From Gramella sp. MT6 (GTDB taxonomy: Bacteria; Bacteroidota; Bacteroidia; Flavobacteriales; Flavobacteriaceae): 64,000 nt of DNA. The notes beneath the pieces were generated by a model that was not told the origin of the DNA, ran no database searches, and saw nothing but the letters and a program-made list of their open reading frames with translations. Where the stretch lies: the NCBI RefSeq assembly GCF_019357415.1, contig NZ_CP048410.1:2816501-2880500 (forward strand), read 5' to 3'. Within the stretch, counting starts at the first letter, position 1; every line of letters begins with the position of its first letter. Made by a program: the position numbers and the translations under genes. Below, piece after piece: positions 7,305 to 15,848 of the stretch.

Positions 7305-8855
7305 TTATTTAGGATTCAGGACTACAAAGGGAATTACGACTTCCTCTAAAGAGACCCCGCCATGCTGAAAAGTGTTCTTGTAATAACTTACGTAGTGATT
7401 GTAATTATTGGGGTAGGCAAAGAATAGATCTTCCTTAGCGAAAATATAAGAACTACTCATATTTATTGTAGGAAGATAAACAGACTTAGGGTTCTCTATC
7501 GCAAGTACTTCTTTGTTTTCATATGTAAGGCTTTTGCCTGTTTTATATCTCAAATTCAAACTGGTATTCTTATCGCCTATAACTTTTGATGGATTTTTCA
7601 CGTTAATAGTTCCATGGTCTGTAGTAATGATAAGTTTGAAACCAGATTGCTGTGCTTTCTGGATTATCTCCAGTAAAGGTGAATTTTTAAACCAGCTTTG
7701 GGTTAAGCTTCGATAGGATTTGTCATTTGAAGCCAATTCCTTGATCACTTCCATCTCGGTCTTTGAATGGGAGAGCATATCCACAAAATTATATACAACT
7801 ACCGTAAGATCATTGGATTTCTGAGTTTTGAAATTATCTACCAGTTTTTTTCCTGCTTTAAGACTGCTAATCTTATGATATTCGTAATTCAGGTCTTCTC
7901 CCAGTCGCTTTAACTGTTCCTCCAGGAATTGTGATTCATAAAGATTTTTCCCGCCCTCTTCGGTATCATTTTTCCAGTATTTTGGAAAAAGCTTTTCCAT
8001 TTCACTGGGCATAAGTCCTGAAAAGATCGCATTTCGTGCATATTGAGTGGCAGTTGGTAAAATGCTATAATAGGCGCTTTCCTTTTCTTTCTTGTAAAAA
8101 GGATTAATTATTGGTTCCAGTACTTTCCATTGGTCATACCTTAAATTGTCAACTACTACTAATAAAGTAGGTTGCTCCATATTGATCTCTGGGAGGATCT
8201 TTTTTCTGAACAAGGTATGAGACATTACTGGTGGTTCTGCGTCTTTCTCAAACCAACTCTGGTAATTCTTCGAAATGAATTTGAAGAATTGATTATTTGC
8301 TTCCTGTTTCTGTGATTCCAGAATCTCCACCATGCTGGAATCTTCTATATCTTCAAGTTGAATTTCCCAGTAAACCAATTTCTGATAAAGCTCTGCCCAT
8401 TCTTCATAAGAATTTACCTGGGACATTTCCATGGCGATCTTCCTGAATTCCTGCTGGTAGTTGGAAGTGGTCTTTTCTGAAATCAGTCTGGAATGATCAA
8501 GGTTCTTTTTTATGCTTAGAAGGATCTGATTTGGATTTACAGGTTTTATAAGGTAATCGGCTATTTTAGAGCCAATGGCTTCCTCCATAATATATTCCTC
8601 CTCACTCTTGGTGATCATTACAATCGGAATGGTCTCTCGTTTTTCCTTGATCTCGGCAAGAGTTTCCAGACCGGTTAAACCTGGCATATTCTCATCTAAA
8701 AAAACAATATCAAAATTTTCGTTTTCAATCTGTTCCAATGCTTCCGTACCACTTTTACTGGTAGTAACTTCGTAATTCCGGCTTTCTAAAAACATGATAT
8801 GAGGTTTTAGCAAGTCGATTTCGTCGTCCACCCATAAAATTTTGATATTATTCAT
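7305..8855 (-). CDS. porX: PorX-type response regulator with PglZ (alkaline-phosphatase-like) output domain
   Basis: 516 residues. An N-terminal CheY-like receiver (1-120) has the acidic pair D10/D11, phospho-acceptor D54 (FLDENMPGLTG) and Lys104. A helical linker (about 125-215) follows. The C-terminal alkaline-phosphatase-superfamily domain contains VVVDNLRYDQW, the Thr-bearing TATQYARN, and TTDHGTI metal-site motifs. In Porphyromonas gingivalis, PorX with the sensor PorY controls type IX secretion genes, and its output domain has been described as a zinc phosphodiesterase. The same role here, secretion of adhesins and gliding-type exoproteins, is inference. No sensor kinase is in the window. 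Confidence 0.93.
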   Translation of the reverse strand: MNNIKILWVDDEIDLLKPHIMFLESRNYEVTTSKSGTEALEQIENENFDIVFLDENMPGLTGLETLAEIKEKRETIPIVMITKSEEEYIMEEAIGSKIADYLIKPVNPNQILLSIKKNLDHSRLISEKTTSNYQQEFRKIAMEMSQVNSYEEWAELYQKLVYWEIQLEDIEDSSMVEILESQKQEANNQFFKFISKNYQSWFEKDAEPPVMSHTLFRKKILPEINMEQPTLLVVVDNLRYDQWKVLEPIINPFYKKEKESAYYSILPTATQYARNAIFSGLMPSEMEKLFPKYWKNDTEEGGKNLYESQFLEEQLKRLGEDLNYEYHKISSLKAGKKLVDNFKTQKSNDLTVVVYNFVDMLSHSKTEMEVIKELASNDKSYRSLTQSWFKNSPLLEIIQKAQQSGFKLIITTDHGTINVKNPSKVIGDKNTSLNLRYKTGKSLTYENKEVLAIENPKSVYLPTINMSSSYIFAKEDLFFAYPNNYNHYVSYYKNTFQHGGVSLEEVVIPFVVLNPK

Positions 8856-8950
8856 ATAGTTTTATTGTATTTGTAATTTATATAAATATGTAATTTTCCA
8901 CTAGTATCTTACTTGATAATAAGAATTTACCGTGGCTCATTTCATATATG

Positions 8951-8958
8951 TATCTTTG
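8951..8958 (+). promoter_or_regulatory. -7 element for the HD hydrolase/lpx operon
   Basis: TATCTTTG matches TAnnTTTG, 24 bases before the TTG start of the HD-domain gene. It lies in the 127-base divergent region between porX and the HD gene. Confidence 0.45.
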
Positions 8959-8982
8959 TTTAGAATTTTAGAAAAATAAAGC

Positions 8983-10212
8983 TTGGCTTCACAAACTAAA
9001 CTCAAAATATTAAACGATCCAATTTACGGTTTTATTACCATCCCGAACGAGCGGATCTTTAGAATAATTGAACATCCTTACTTTCAAAGATTGCGCCGAA
9101 TATCTCAAATGGGTCTTTCATACCTTGTTTATCCAGGAGCGCATCACACCAGGTTTCATCATGCTTTAGGTTGTGTCCATTTAATGCAGAAAGCCGTGCG
9201 GGTGCTTAAGTACAAGGGTGTTGAGATCTCTGATGCGGAAGAGGAAGCCTTGCTAACAGCTATTTTAATGCATGATATAGGACATGGTCCTTTTAGTCAT
9301 GCTATGGAGCATAGTCTAGTGGAAGGTGTTGACCATGAGACCATTTCATTGCTTTTCATGGAAAAGATGAATTCAAACTTTAACCAAAGTTTAACTCTGG
9401 CTATCAAGATATTCAAGGGTACGTATGAACGCAAGTTCATGAACCAGTTAATCTCGAGTCAGATGGATATGGATCGCCTGGATTACCTTAAAAGAGATAG
9501 TTTTTATTCGGGCGCGGTGGAAGGAAATATAAATAGTGAGCGTTTGATCACTATGCTTAATGTGGTTAATGATGAACTGGTAGTTGAGGAAAAAGGCATC
9601 TATTCCGTAGAAAAATTCCTTATAGGCCGAAGGTTGATGTACTGGCAGGTTTACCTGCATAAAACTAGCCTGGTAGCAGAACAATTATTAATACGTGTGC
9701 TTAAAAGAGCTAAAGAACTAATTCAGCAAGGCCAGGTTCTGCACGCAAGTGGCTCCTTGATGTACTTCTTGAAAAATAAGGTGACCAGGGAGGATTTTGA
9801 TGATGAGACCTTAAATATGTTCGCAAGGCTGGATGACAATGATGTGATCTCTGCTATGAAAGAATGGATGTATGCAGACGATTTTGTGCTTAGTAATCTT
9901 TGTGAAATGATAATTAACAGGAATCTTCTAAAAGTAAAGATTAAAAAGAAAAAACCTTCCAAAGAAAAATTGGAAAAGCGATCGCTGGCACTGCAGAAAA
10001 AATATGATATTTCTGAAAAGGAAGCTTCTTACTTTGTATTCGAAGGGAAAATCGCAAACTTAGCCTATAAGAGAGAAAAGGATAATATAAATATCCTCCA
10101 TAAGAACGGAAAGATCAACGACGTAGTCAAGGTTTCAGATCAATTCAATTTAAAAGCCCTCACAAATACCGTTACTAAATACTATATGTGTTATCCAAAA
10201 GTTAAAGATTAA
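8983..10212 (+). CDS. HD-domain phosphohydrolase (dGTPase-related family)
   Basis: 409 residues with an HD superfamily metal site: HH at 59-60, then HD at 97-98 in LMHDIGHGPFSHAM, and later MDMDRLDYLKRD. These proteins are annotated as HD phosphohydrolases related to dNTP triphosphohydrolases; the true substrate is unknown to me. The start must be the TTG at 8983: a stop codon (TAA 8977-8979) lies just upstream in frame, and the first Met comes only after conserved residues. It sits 24 bases before lpxD and may be co-transcribed with the lipid A genes. Confidence 0.9.
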   Translation: MASQTKLKILNDPIYGFITIPNERIFRIIEHPYFQRLRRISQMGLSYLVYPGAHHTRFHHALGCVHLMQKAVRVLKYKGVEISDAEEEALLTAILMHDIGHGPFSHAMEHSLVEGVDHETISLLFMEKMNSNFNQSLTLAIKIFKGTYERKFMNQLISSQMDMDRLDYLKRDSFYSGAVEGNINSERLITMLNVVNDELVVEEKGIYSVEKFLIGRRLMYWQVYLHKTSLVAEQLLIRVLKRAKELIQQGQVLHASGSLMYFLKNKVTREDFDDETLNMFARLDDNDVISAMKEWMYADDFVLSNLCEMIINRNLLKVKIKKKKPSKEKLEKRSLALQKKYDISEKEASYFVFEGKIANLAYKREKDNINILHKNGKINDVVKVSDQFNLKALTNTVTKYYMCYPKVKD

Positions 10213-10223
10213 CTCATTTTTTT

Positions 10224-10231
10224 TACTTTTG
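10224..10231 (+). promoter_or_regulatory. Possible internal promoter -7 element immediately before lpxD
   Basis: TACTTTTG (TAnnTTTG) ends only five bases before the lpxD ATG at 10237. If used, the transcript would begin at or next to the start codon, giving a leaderless lpxD mRNA. No -33 TTG is evident, so it may be fortuitous. Confidence 0.3.
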
Positions 10232-10236
10232 CCAGA

Positions 10237-11262
10237 ATGAAATTTACAGCAGAGCAAATAGCCGAGATATTAGAAGGTAAGGTTGAGGGCAATCCTGAAG
10301 CCGAAGTTTCTGAGCTTGCCAAGATCGAGGAAGGTGCTGAAGGATCACTAACTTTCCTTAGTAATCCTAAATATACCTCCTTTCTATATACAACTAATGC
10401 TTCTATTACCATCGTAAATGATGATTTTGAAGTAGAGCAACCGGTTAATACAACGCTCATAAAAGTAAAGGATGCCTACAAGGCTTTCTCTACTTTGTTG
10501 GAATACTATAATCAGATCAAGCTAAATAAGTCTGGAATAGAAAATCCTAGTCATGTGTCAGATTCTGCTGAATATGGTGAAGGCTTATATTTAGGTTCAT
10601 TTTCTTACGTAGGAGAAAATGTGAAGATCGGAAAAAATGTTAAGGTCTATCCCAATGTATATATAGGAGATAATGTAAAAATTGGTGATAATGTGACCAT
10701 TTTTGCAGGAGTAAAGATATATTCTGAAACCCTTATTGGTAATGACGTCACCATTCATAGTGGTGCGATCCTTGGTGCTGATGGTTTTGGATTTAGCCCA
10801 GGCGAAACAGGAGAATACAGTAAGGTACCTCAAATAGGAAATGTCATCATTGAAGATCATGTGGATATTGGAGCCGCAACTACAATAGACAGGGCTACAT
10901 TGGGCTCTACAATCATAAGAAAAGGAGTGAAGTTGGATAATCATATTCAAATAGCTCATAATGTTGAAATTGGTGAAAACACAGCGATCGCTGCTCAGAC
11001 GGGAATTGCCGGTTCTACCAAGATCGGGAAGAACTGTCTTATTGGAGGCCAGGTAGGAATTGCCGGTCACCTCACCATAGGAAATCGTGTGAAGATCCAG
11101 GCGCAATCAGGAATTGGGCGGGATATTAAAGACGATGAAATGTTACAAGGTTCACCTGCAATTGGGTATAGCGATTATAACAAATCCTATATACATTTTA
11201 AGAACCTGCCTCGAACTATGAATATAATACACCAACTCGAAAAAAAAATGAATAATGGCTGA
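10237..11262 (+). CDS. lpxD: UDP-3-O-acylglucosamine N-acyltransferase LpxD
   Basis: Third step of lipid A synthesis: transfers a 3-hydroxyacyl chain from ACP to the 2-amino group. 341 residues. The N-terminal uridine-binding domain (1-100) is followed by a left-handed beta-helix of hexapeptide repeats (about 105-300) and a C-terminal helix ending [10 protein letters not shown]. The catalytic His pair is intact: H241 in QIAHNVEIG and H278 in GIAGHLTIG, matching E. coli His239 and His276. It overlaps lpxC by eight bases, so translation is coupled. This is the canonical LpxD; a diverged paralogue lies 2.8 kb downstream. Confidence 0.96.
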   Translation: MKFTAEQIAEILEGKVEGNPEAEVSELAKIEEGAEGSLTFLSNPKYTSFLYTTNASITIVNDDFEVEQPVNTTLIKVKDAYKAFSTLLEYYNQIKLNKSGIENPSHVSDSAEYGEGLYLGSFSYVGENVKIGKNVKVYPNVYIGDNVKIGDNVTIFAGVKIYSETLIGNDVTIHSGAILGADGFGFSPGETGEYSKVPQIGNVIIEDHVDIGAATTIDRATLGSTIIRKGVKLDNHIQIAHNVEIGENTAIAAQTGIAGSTKIGKNCLIGGQVGIAGHLTIGNRVKIQAQSGIGRDIKDDEMLQGSPAIGYSDYNKSYIHFKNLPRTMNIIHQLEKKMNNG

Positions 11263-12652
11263 TAGAAATTTACAGCAACGGACAATCAGGGAAGAAGTTT
11301 CTCTTGAAGGTGTTGGCCTGCATACTGGTAAAGAAGTGAAGCTTACTTTTAAACCGGCACCTGAAAATACTGGTTATGTATTTAGAAGGGTAGACCTTGA
11401 AGGTAGCCCGGAAGTTGAGGCTGATGTAAGTTATGTGGTTAATACCCAGAGAGGTACTAATCTAGATAAGAATGGGGTTTCCATTCAAACTTCAGAGCAT
11501 GTCCTGGCTGCTTGTGTTGGTTTAGAAATAGACAACCTTTATATTGAATTAAATGCTTCTGAACCTCCAATTATGGATGGTTCTTCCAAATTTTTCGTTG
11601 AGGCTTTAGAAAAAGCAGGTACGGTAGAGCAGGAGGCAGAACGCGAAGAATATGTTGTAGATCAGATTATTTGCTATCGTGACGAGAACGGAAGTGAAAT
11701 AATCGCAATGCCTGCAGATGAATACCAAGTGACCACTATGGTGGATTTCGGAACAAAGGTTCTTGGAACGCAGAACGCTTCCATAGAACATTTATCTGAA
11801 TTCAAAACCGAAATAGCCGATGCCAGAACTTTCAGCTTCTTGCACGAAATAGAAACATTATTGGAGCATGGCCTAATAAAAGGAGGGGACCTTAATAATG
11901 CGATCGTTTACGTTGATAAAGAGATCAGTGAAGAAACACTGAAGAAACTAAGGGTAGCATTCAACAGAGACCAGATATCTGTTAAGCCTAATGGAATACT
12001 GGATAACTTAACCTTACATTATCCTAACGAAGCTGCCAGACATAAATTATTAGATGTACTTGGAGATGTAGCATTGGTTGGTACCAGAATTAGAGGTAAG
12101 ATCATTGCCACTAAACCGGGTCATCATGTAAATACCGAATTTGCTAAAAAACTGGCCAAGGTTATTAAGGCAGAGAAAAGGAATAATGTTCCTAAAATAG
12201 ATCTTTCGCAACCACCATTGATGGATGTGAATGATATAATGGATACCTTGCCGCACAGATCACCATTTTTACTTGTAGATAAGATCTATGAGTTGACCGA
12301 TACGCATGTGATCGGGATGAAGAACGTAACTATGAACGAGCCGTTCTTCGTAGGGCACTTCCCTGGAAAACCTGTGATGCCAGGTGTTCTTCAGGTAGAA
12401 GCAATGGCTCAAACCGGTGGGATACTAGCTTTGAAGTCTGTTCCAGATCCTGAGAACTACCTTACCTTCTTTATGAAGATCGATAATGTAAAATTCAAAA
12501 GACAGGTAGTACCAGGAGATACACTTATATTTAAATTAGAATTATTAGCTCCAATAAGGAGAGGTATTTGTCAAATGCAGGGATATGCATATGTAAACGG
12601 GCAACTTGCCACTGAAGCCATCTTAATGGCACAAATAGTTAAATCAAAATAA
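11255..12652 (+). CDS. lpxC/fabZ: Fused LpxC deacetylase / FabZ 3-hydroxyacyl-ACP dehydratase
   Basis: 465 residues in two enzymes. Residues 1-310 are LpxC, the zinc deacetylase committing UDP-acyl-GlcNAc to lipid A; E81-H82 (SEHVLAA) and the HKLLD zinc motif are present, and GHHVNTEFA carries the general-acid His. Residues about 325-465 are FabZ, a hot-dog-fold dehydratase of fatty acid synthesis, with [12 protein letters not shown]368 in [11 protein letters not shown] and E382 in QVEAMAQ. The fusion is typical of Bacteroidota and couples the two pathways that compete for hydroxyacyl-ACP. It is preceded by lpxD and followed five bases later by lpxA. Confidence 0.97.
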   Translation: MADRNLQQRTIREEVSLEGVGLHTGKEVKLTFKPAPENTGYVFRRVDLEGSPEVEADVSYVVNTQRGTNLDKNGVSIQTSEHVLAACVGLEIDNLYIELNASEPPIMDGSSKFFVEALEKAGTVEQEAEREEYVVDQIICYRDENGSEIIAMPADEYQVTTMVDFGTKVLGTQNASIEHLSEFKTEIADARTFSFLHEIETLLEHGLIKGGDLNNAIVYVDKEISEETLKKLRVAFNRDQISVKPNGILDNLTLHYPNEAARHKLLDVLGDVALVGTRIRGKIIATKPGHHVNTEFAKKLAKVIKAEKRNNVPKIDLSQPPLMDVNDIMDTLPHRSPFLLVDKIYELTDTHVIGMKNVTMNEPFFVGHFPGKPVMPGVLQVEAMAQTGGILALKSVPDPENYLTFFMKIDNVKFKRQVVPGDTLIFKLELLAPIRRGICQMQGYAYVNGQLATEAILMAQIVKSK

Positions 12653-12657
12653 ATAGC

Positions 12658-13443
12658 ATGAACCAACCCTTAGCATACGTACATCCGGGAGCGAAAATTG
12701 CAAAGAATGTTGTAATTGAACCTTTTGCGACGATACATAATAACGTGGTGATTGGAGAAGGTACCTGGATTGGTTCCAATGTGAGTATTATGGAAGGCGC
12801 CAGGATCGGGAAGAATTGCAGTATTTTTCCAGGCGCAGTAATTTCTGCAGTGCCACAGGATAAAAAATTCAACGATGAGGATACTCTTACCGTGATTGGT
12901 GATAACACTACCATTAGAGAGTGTGTTACAATCAACAGAGGTACTACAGATCGAATGAAGACTGTAATTGGTAATAATTGCTGGATCATGGCTTATTGCC
13001 ATATCGCTCACGATTGTATCGTAGGGGATAATTGCATATTTTCAAATAACAGTACTCTTGCGGGACACATCAATGTTGGGGAGTATGTTATCTTAGCCGG
13101 AATGGCAGCGATTCAGCAGTTTTGCAGTATCGGGAAACATGCTTTTGTAACCGGGGGGTCTTTGGTAAGAAAAGATGTTCCTCCTTTTGTAAAGGCAGGA
13201 CGGGAACCTTTAAGTTATGTAGGGATCAATTCAATAGGTCTAAGACGTCGAGGATTTACGACTGAAAAGATTCGGGAGATCCAGGATATTTATAGAATAC
13301 TGTACCAGAAAAATTATAATAACTCTCAAGCCGTGGCGATTATTGAAGCAGAAATGCAAGCAACAGCGGAAAGAGACGAAATATTAGAATTCATTAAAAA
13401 CTCACAAAGAGGTATCATGAAAGGATACTTCAGCTCAAATTAA
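12658..13443 (+). CDS. lpxA: UDP-N-acetylglucosamine acyltransferase LpxA
   Basis: First step of lipid A synthesis: reversible 3-O-acylation of UDP-GlcNAc. 261 residues. Hexapeptide-repeat beta-helix over about residues 1-185, then an alpha-helical C-terminal domain (GINSIGLRRRGFTTEKIREI) characteristic of LpxA. The catalytic His is H118 in CHIAHDCIVGDN, equivalent to E. coli His125. The NRGTTDR loop that contacts the substrate is conserved. It sits five bases after lpxC/fabZ and nine bases before efp in one transcript. Confidence 0.97.
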   Translation: MNQPLAYVHPGAKIAKNVVIEPFATIHNNVVIGEGTWIGSNVSIMEGARIGKNCSIFPGAVISAVPQDKKFNDEDTLTVIGDNTTIRECVTINRGTTDRMKTVIGNNCWIMAYCHIAHDCIVGDNCIFSNNSTLAGHINVGEYVILAGMAAIQQFCSIGKHAFVTGGSLVRKDVPPFVKAGREPLSYVGINSIGLRRRGFTTEKIREIQDIYRILYQKNYNNSQAVAIIEAEMQATAERDEILEFIKNSQRGIMKGYFSSN

Positions 13444-13452
13444 AATATTAAA

Positions 13453-14019
13453 ATGGCTACAACCAGCGATATTAGAAACGGACTTTGTATTAGATATAAC
13501 CATGATATTTATAAGATCACGGAATTTTTGCATGTTAAACCAGGAAAAGGTCCGGCATTCGTAAGAACAAAGCTAAAAAGCGTTACTACAGGAAAAGTTC
13601 TTGAAAATACATTTTCCGCAGGTCATAAAATCGAAGATATTAGAGTTGAAACTCATAAGTTTCAATTTCTTTATGAAGATGGTGAATTCTGGCATTTCAT
13701 GAACGTCGAAGACTATACTCAGATTCGACTGACTGAAAATGCCCTGGATATGCCTAAACTTCTGAAGGAAGGTGAAGTTGTAACTATTCTTATCAATACA
13801 GAAGATAATATGCCGCTTTCTGTAGAGATGCCTGCAAGTGTTGTTCTTGAAGTTACTCATACAGAGCCTGGAGTGAAAGGAAATACGGCTACAAACGCAA
13901 CTAAACCTGCAACTGTTGAAACTGGTTTCGAAGTGAACGTTCCTTTATTTATTAACGAAGGAGACAAGATAAAGATCGAGACAGAAAAGGGAACCTACAA
14001 AGAAAGAATCAAGGAATAA
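13453..14019 (+). CDS. efp: Translation elongation factor P
   Basis: Relieves ribosome stalling at polyproline stretches. 188 residues with the three beta-barrel domains of EF-P. The modifiable tip is KPGKGPAFV with Lys at position 32, equivalent to E. coli Lys34. Which modification occurs cannot be seen. The gene is embedded between lpxA and the second lpxD-like gene with short gaps, so it is probably expressed with lipid A enzymes. The M56 protein encoded 2 kb downstream has a run of prolines of the kind that needs EF-P. Confidence 0.97.
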   Translation: MATTSDIRNGLCIRYNHDIYKITEFLHVKPGKGPAFVRTKLKSVTTGKVLENTFSAGHKIEDIRVETHKFQFLYEDGEFWHFMNVEDYTQIRLTENALDMPKLLKEGEVVTILINTEDNMPLSVEMPASVVLEVTHTEPGVKGNTATNATKPATVETGFEVNVPLFINEGDKIKIETEKGTYKERIKE

Positions 14020-14029
14020 TTTATTATTA

Positions 14030-14959
14030 ATGAAATTCCCTCGTAAACATTCCCTTAAAGAAATAGCAGAGCTAATAGATTGTACTTTCATTGGTGACCC
14101 TGAGTTCCCGGTATTGGGAATGAATGAGATCCACGTGGTTACCCCTGGTGATATTGTATTCGTGGATCACCCTAAGTATTATGATAAAGCTCTGGAATCT
14201 GCAGCTACCATAGTTTTAATAAACAAAGAAGTAGATTGTCCTGAGGGGAAGGCTTTACTTGTTTCAGAAGATCCATTCAGGGATTTCAATAAACTTACCA
14301 GGCACTTTAAACCATTTAAGGGAGCAGATGTAGCAGTTCCAGATTCGGTTGAAATAGGTGAGGGAACCTTTTTGCAGCCTAACGTGGTGCTCGGAAATAA
14401 TGTTAAGATTGGAAAAAATTGTTTGATCCATGCCAATGTAAATATTGGAGATAATTGTATTATTGAAGATAATGTGATCATTCACGCGGGAACTGTTTTG
14501 GGTGGCGATGCATTTTACTATAAAAAACGTCCTTCAGGTTTTGACAAATTATTGTCTGGTGGACGGGTATTGGTTAAAAGCAATGTAGAGATAGGATCTA
14601 ATTGTTCCATAGACCGCGGAGTTACCGGGGACACTATAATAGGTGAAGGCTCAAAATTGGATAATCTTATCCAGATTGGCCATGATACTGTAATTGGGAA
14701 ACAATGTCTTATTGCTTCGCAAGTTGGAATTGCCGGCTGCGTTGTAGTAGAGGATGATGTAACTATCTGGGGCCAGGTTGGGATTAGAAGCGATGTTACT
14801 ATTGCTACTGGAACTGTATTAATGGCACAATGTGGTGTTTCAAAAGATACTACACCTAATACAACTTATTGGGGCACACCTTTTGGAGAGGTACGTACTA
14901 AACTGAAAGAATATGCGGCAATCAAAAAATTGCCGGAGATTGTAAAAAACTTAAAATAA
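14030..14959 (+). CDS. LpxD-like acyltransferase paralogue (second copy)
   Basis: 309 residues with an LpxD-like N-terminal domain (about 1-95) and a hexapeptide beta-helix (about 100-275). Compared with the upstream LpxD, the first catalytic His is kept (H218 in QIGHDTVIG). The position of the second (GIAGH in LpxD) reads GIRSD, giving Asp at about 255. The C-terminus is shorter and ends in a basic helix (KKLPEIVKNLK). It could be a second N-acyltransferase with altered acyl or sugar preference, or a non-catalytic relative. It sits 10 bases after efp in the same operon. Confidence 0.85.
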   Translation: MKFPRKHSLKEIAELIDCTFIGDPEFPVLGMNEIHVVTPGDIVFVDHPKYYDKALESAATIVLINKEVDCPEGKALLVSEDPFRDFNKLTRHFKPFKGADVAVPDSVEIGEGTFLQPNVVLGNNVKIGKNCLIHANVNIGDNCIIEDNVIIHAGTVLGGDAFYYKKRPSGFDKLLSGGRVLVKSNVEIGSNCSIDRGVTGDTIIGEGSKLDNLIQIGHDTVIGKQCLIASQVGIAGCVVVEDDVTIWGQVGIRSDVTIATGTVLMAQCGVSKDTTPNTTYWGTPFGEVRTKLKEYAAIKKLPEIVKNLK

Positions 14960-14966
14960 GTATACT

Positions 14967-15362
14967 ATGGGTTTGAGAACAAAAGAAATTGTAAAGAAAT
15001 TCTATGAATCCAATTTCTATAAGGATGAAGATGTGCTAAGAAGTTATCTGCATCCCGATGTTGAACTTTCCTGGTATGGTACCACTGGTATGAAAAAATT
15101 GAACCTTGAGGGAATTGCTCAAATAAGCGAGCAATTAGCTAAATCCTTTGATTCCCTTAGAGCAGAAGTGGAGAAAGTAGTTGCGAAAAGTGATAATGTA
15201 GCTATCCATTTCACATACCACGTAAGAACAATAGAAAACCCTGAAGAAGAAATGCCTCTGGCGCATTTTATCGCAATTTGGGAATTACAAGATGGAAAGC
15301 TATATAGGGGAGTCCAGATTAGCCAGCTGGGAGAGGAGATCGATGAAAATCCCTGGAATTAA
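14967..15362 (+). CDS. NTF2/SnoaL-like protein
   Basis: 131 residues with the NTF2-like cone fold pattern: an N-terminal helix (TKEIVKKFYESNFY), then LHPDVELSWYG and a C-terminal beta-sheet (AHFIAIWELQDGKLYRGVQ). This fold occurs in ketosteroid isomerases, SnoaL cyclases and small ligand-binding proteins; no catalytic assignment is possible. No signal peptide. It is the last gene of the lpx-efp operon, seven bases after the LpxD paralogue and just before a strong terminator. Confidence 0.8.
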   Translation: MGLRTKEIVKKFYESNFYKDEDVLRSYLHPDVELSWYGTTGMKKLNLEGIAQISEQLAKSFDSLRAEVEKVVAKSDNVAIHFTYHVRTIENPEEEMPLAHFIAIWELQDGKLYRGVQISQLGEEIDENPWN

Positions 15363-15386
15363 ACAAAATTGATTCTATTTATATAT

Positions 15387-15413
15387 AACCTCTGACATTT
15401 CAGAGGTTTTTTT
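15387..15413 (+). terminator. Terminator of the lpx-efp operon
   Basis: AACCTCTGA (15387-15395) pairs with TCAGAGGTT (15400-15408) around a four-base loop and is followed by a T-run. It separates the lpx operon from the blaI-M56 pair. Confidence 0.9.
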
Positions 15414-15424
15414 ATTTATTTTAA

Positions 15425-15468
15425 TTCTACGTTTGTAGAATAAGATATTTTGTTCTACATTTGTAGAG
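15425..15468 (+). promoter_or_regulatory. Twin BlaI-type operators overlapping the blaI promoter
   Basis: Two near-identical dyads: TTCTACGTTTGTAGAA at 15425-15440 and TTCTACATTTGTAGAG at 15453-15468, 28 bases centre to centre. Both carry the TACA/TGTA-type half-sites of BlaI/MecI operators. The second contains TACATTTG (15456-15463), a -7 element. The first supplies TTG (15433-15435), exactly 20 bases upstream as a -33 element. A repressor dimer on each dyad would cover both promoter boxes, implying tight autoregulation of the two genes downstream. Confidence 0.75.
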
Positions 15469-15481
15469 TAAATAAATATTT

Positions 15482-15847
15482 ATGGAACTTTCTAATTCAG
15501 AAGAACAATTAATGCAGATCCTTTGGAAGAAGGAAAAAGCATATATGAAAGATCTCGTGGAGGAGTATCCGGAACCAAAACCGGCTTTAACTACGGTAGC
15601 AACCTTGCTGAAACGTATGCAGGATAAAAACTTTGTTGGCTACACCAAGCAGGGAAGGTCCAGGGAATATTTTCCGAAAGTGAAAAAGAAGGATTATTTC
15701 TCTAAGCAAATGAGCGGGATGATTAAGAATTTTTTCAACGATTCCGCTTCGCAGTTCGCATCGTTTTTCACAAGTGAAACTGATCTTTCTGAAGAAGAGC
15801 TTAAGGAGATCCGTAAATTAATAGACGAAAGAATTAAAAATAAATAG
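15482..15847 (+). CDS. BlaI/MecI-family transcriptional repressor
   Basis: 121 residues. The N-terminal winged helix (about 1-70) includes SNSEEQLMQILWKKEKAYMK and the recognition helix region PALTTVATLLKRMQDKNFV, then the wing GRSREYFPKV. The C-terminal dimerisation region spans about 80-121. It ends one base before the M56 peptidase gene. In beta-lactam systems the partner protease inactivates this repressor; here the inducing signal is unknown. Twin operators upstream point to autoregulation. Confidence 0.93.
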   Translation: MELSNSEEQLMQILWKKEKAYMKDLVEEYPEPKPALTTVATLLKRMQDKNFVGYTKQGRSREYFPKVKKKDYFSKQMSGMIKNFFNDSASQFASFFTSETDLSEEELKEIRKLIDERIKNK

Positions 15848-15848
15848 A

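Noticed and set aside
10597-11106. 169-codon minus-strand frame
   Set aside because: Shadow of lpxD; the hexapeptide repeat of the plus-strand gene produces a long open antisense frame.
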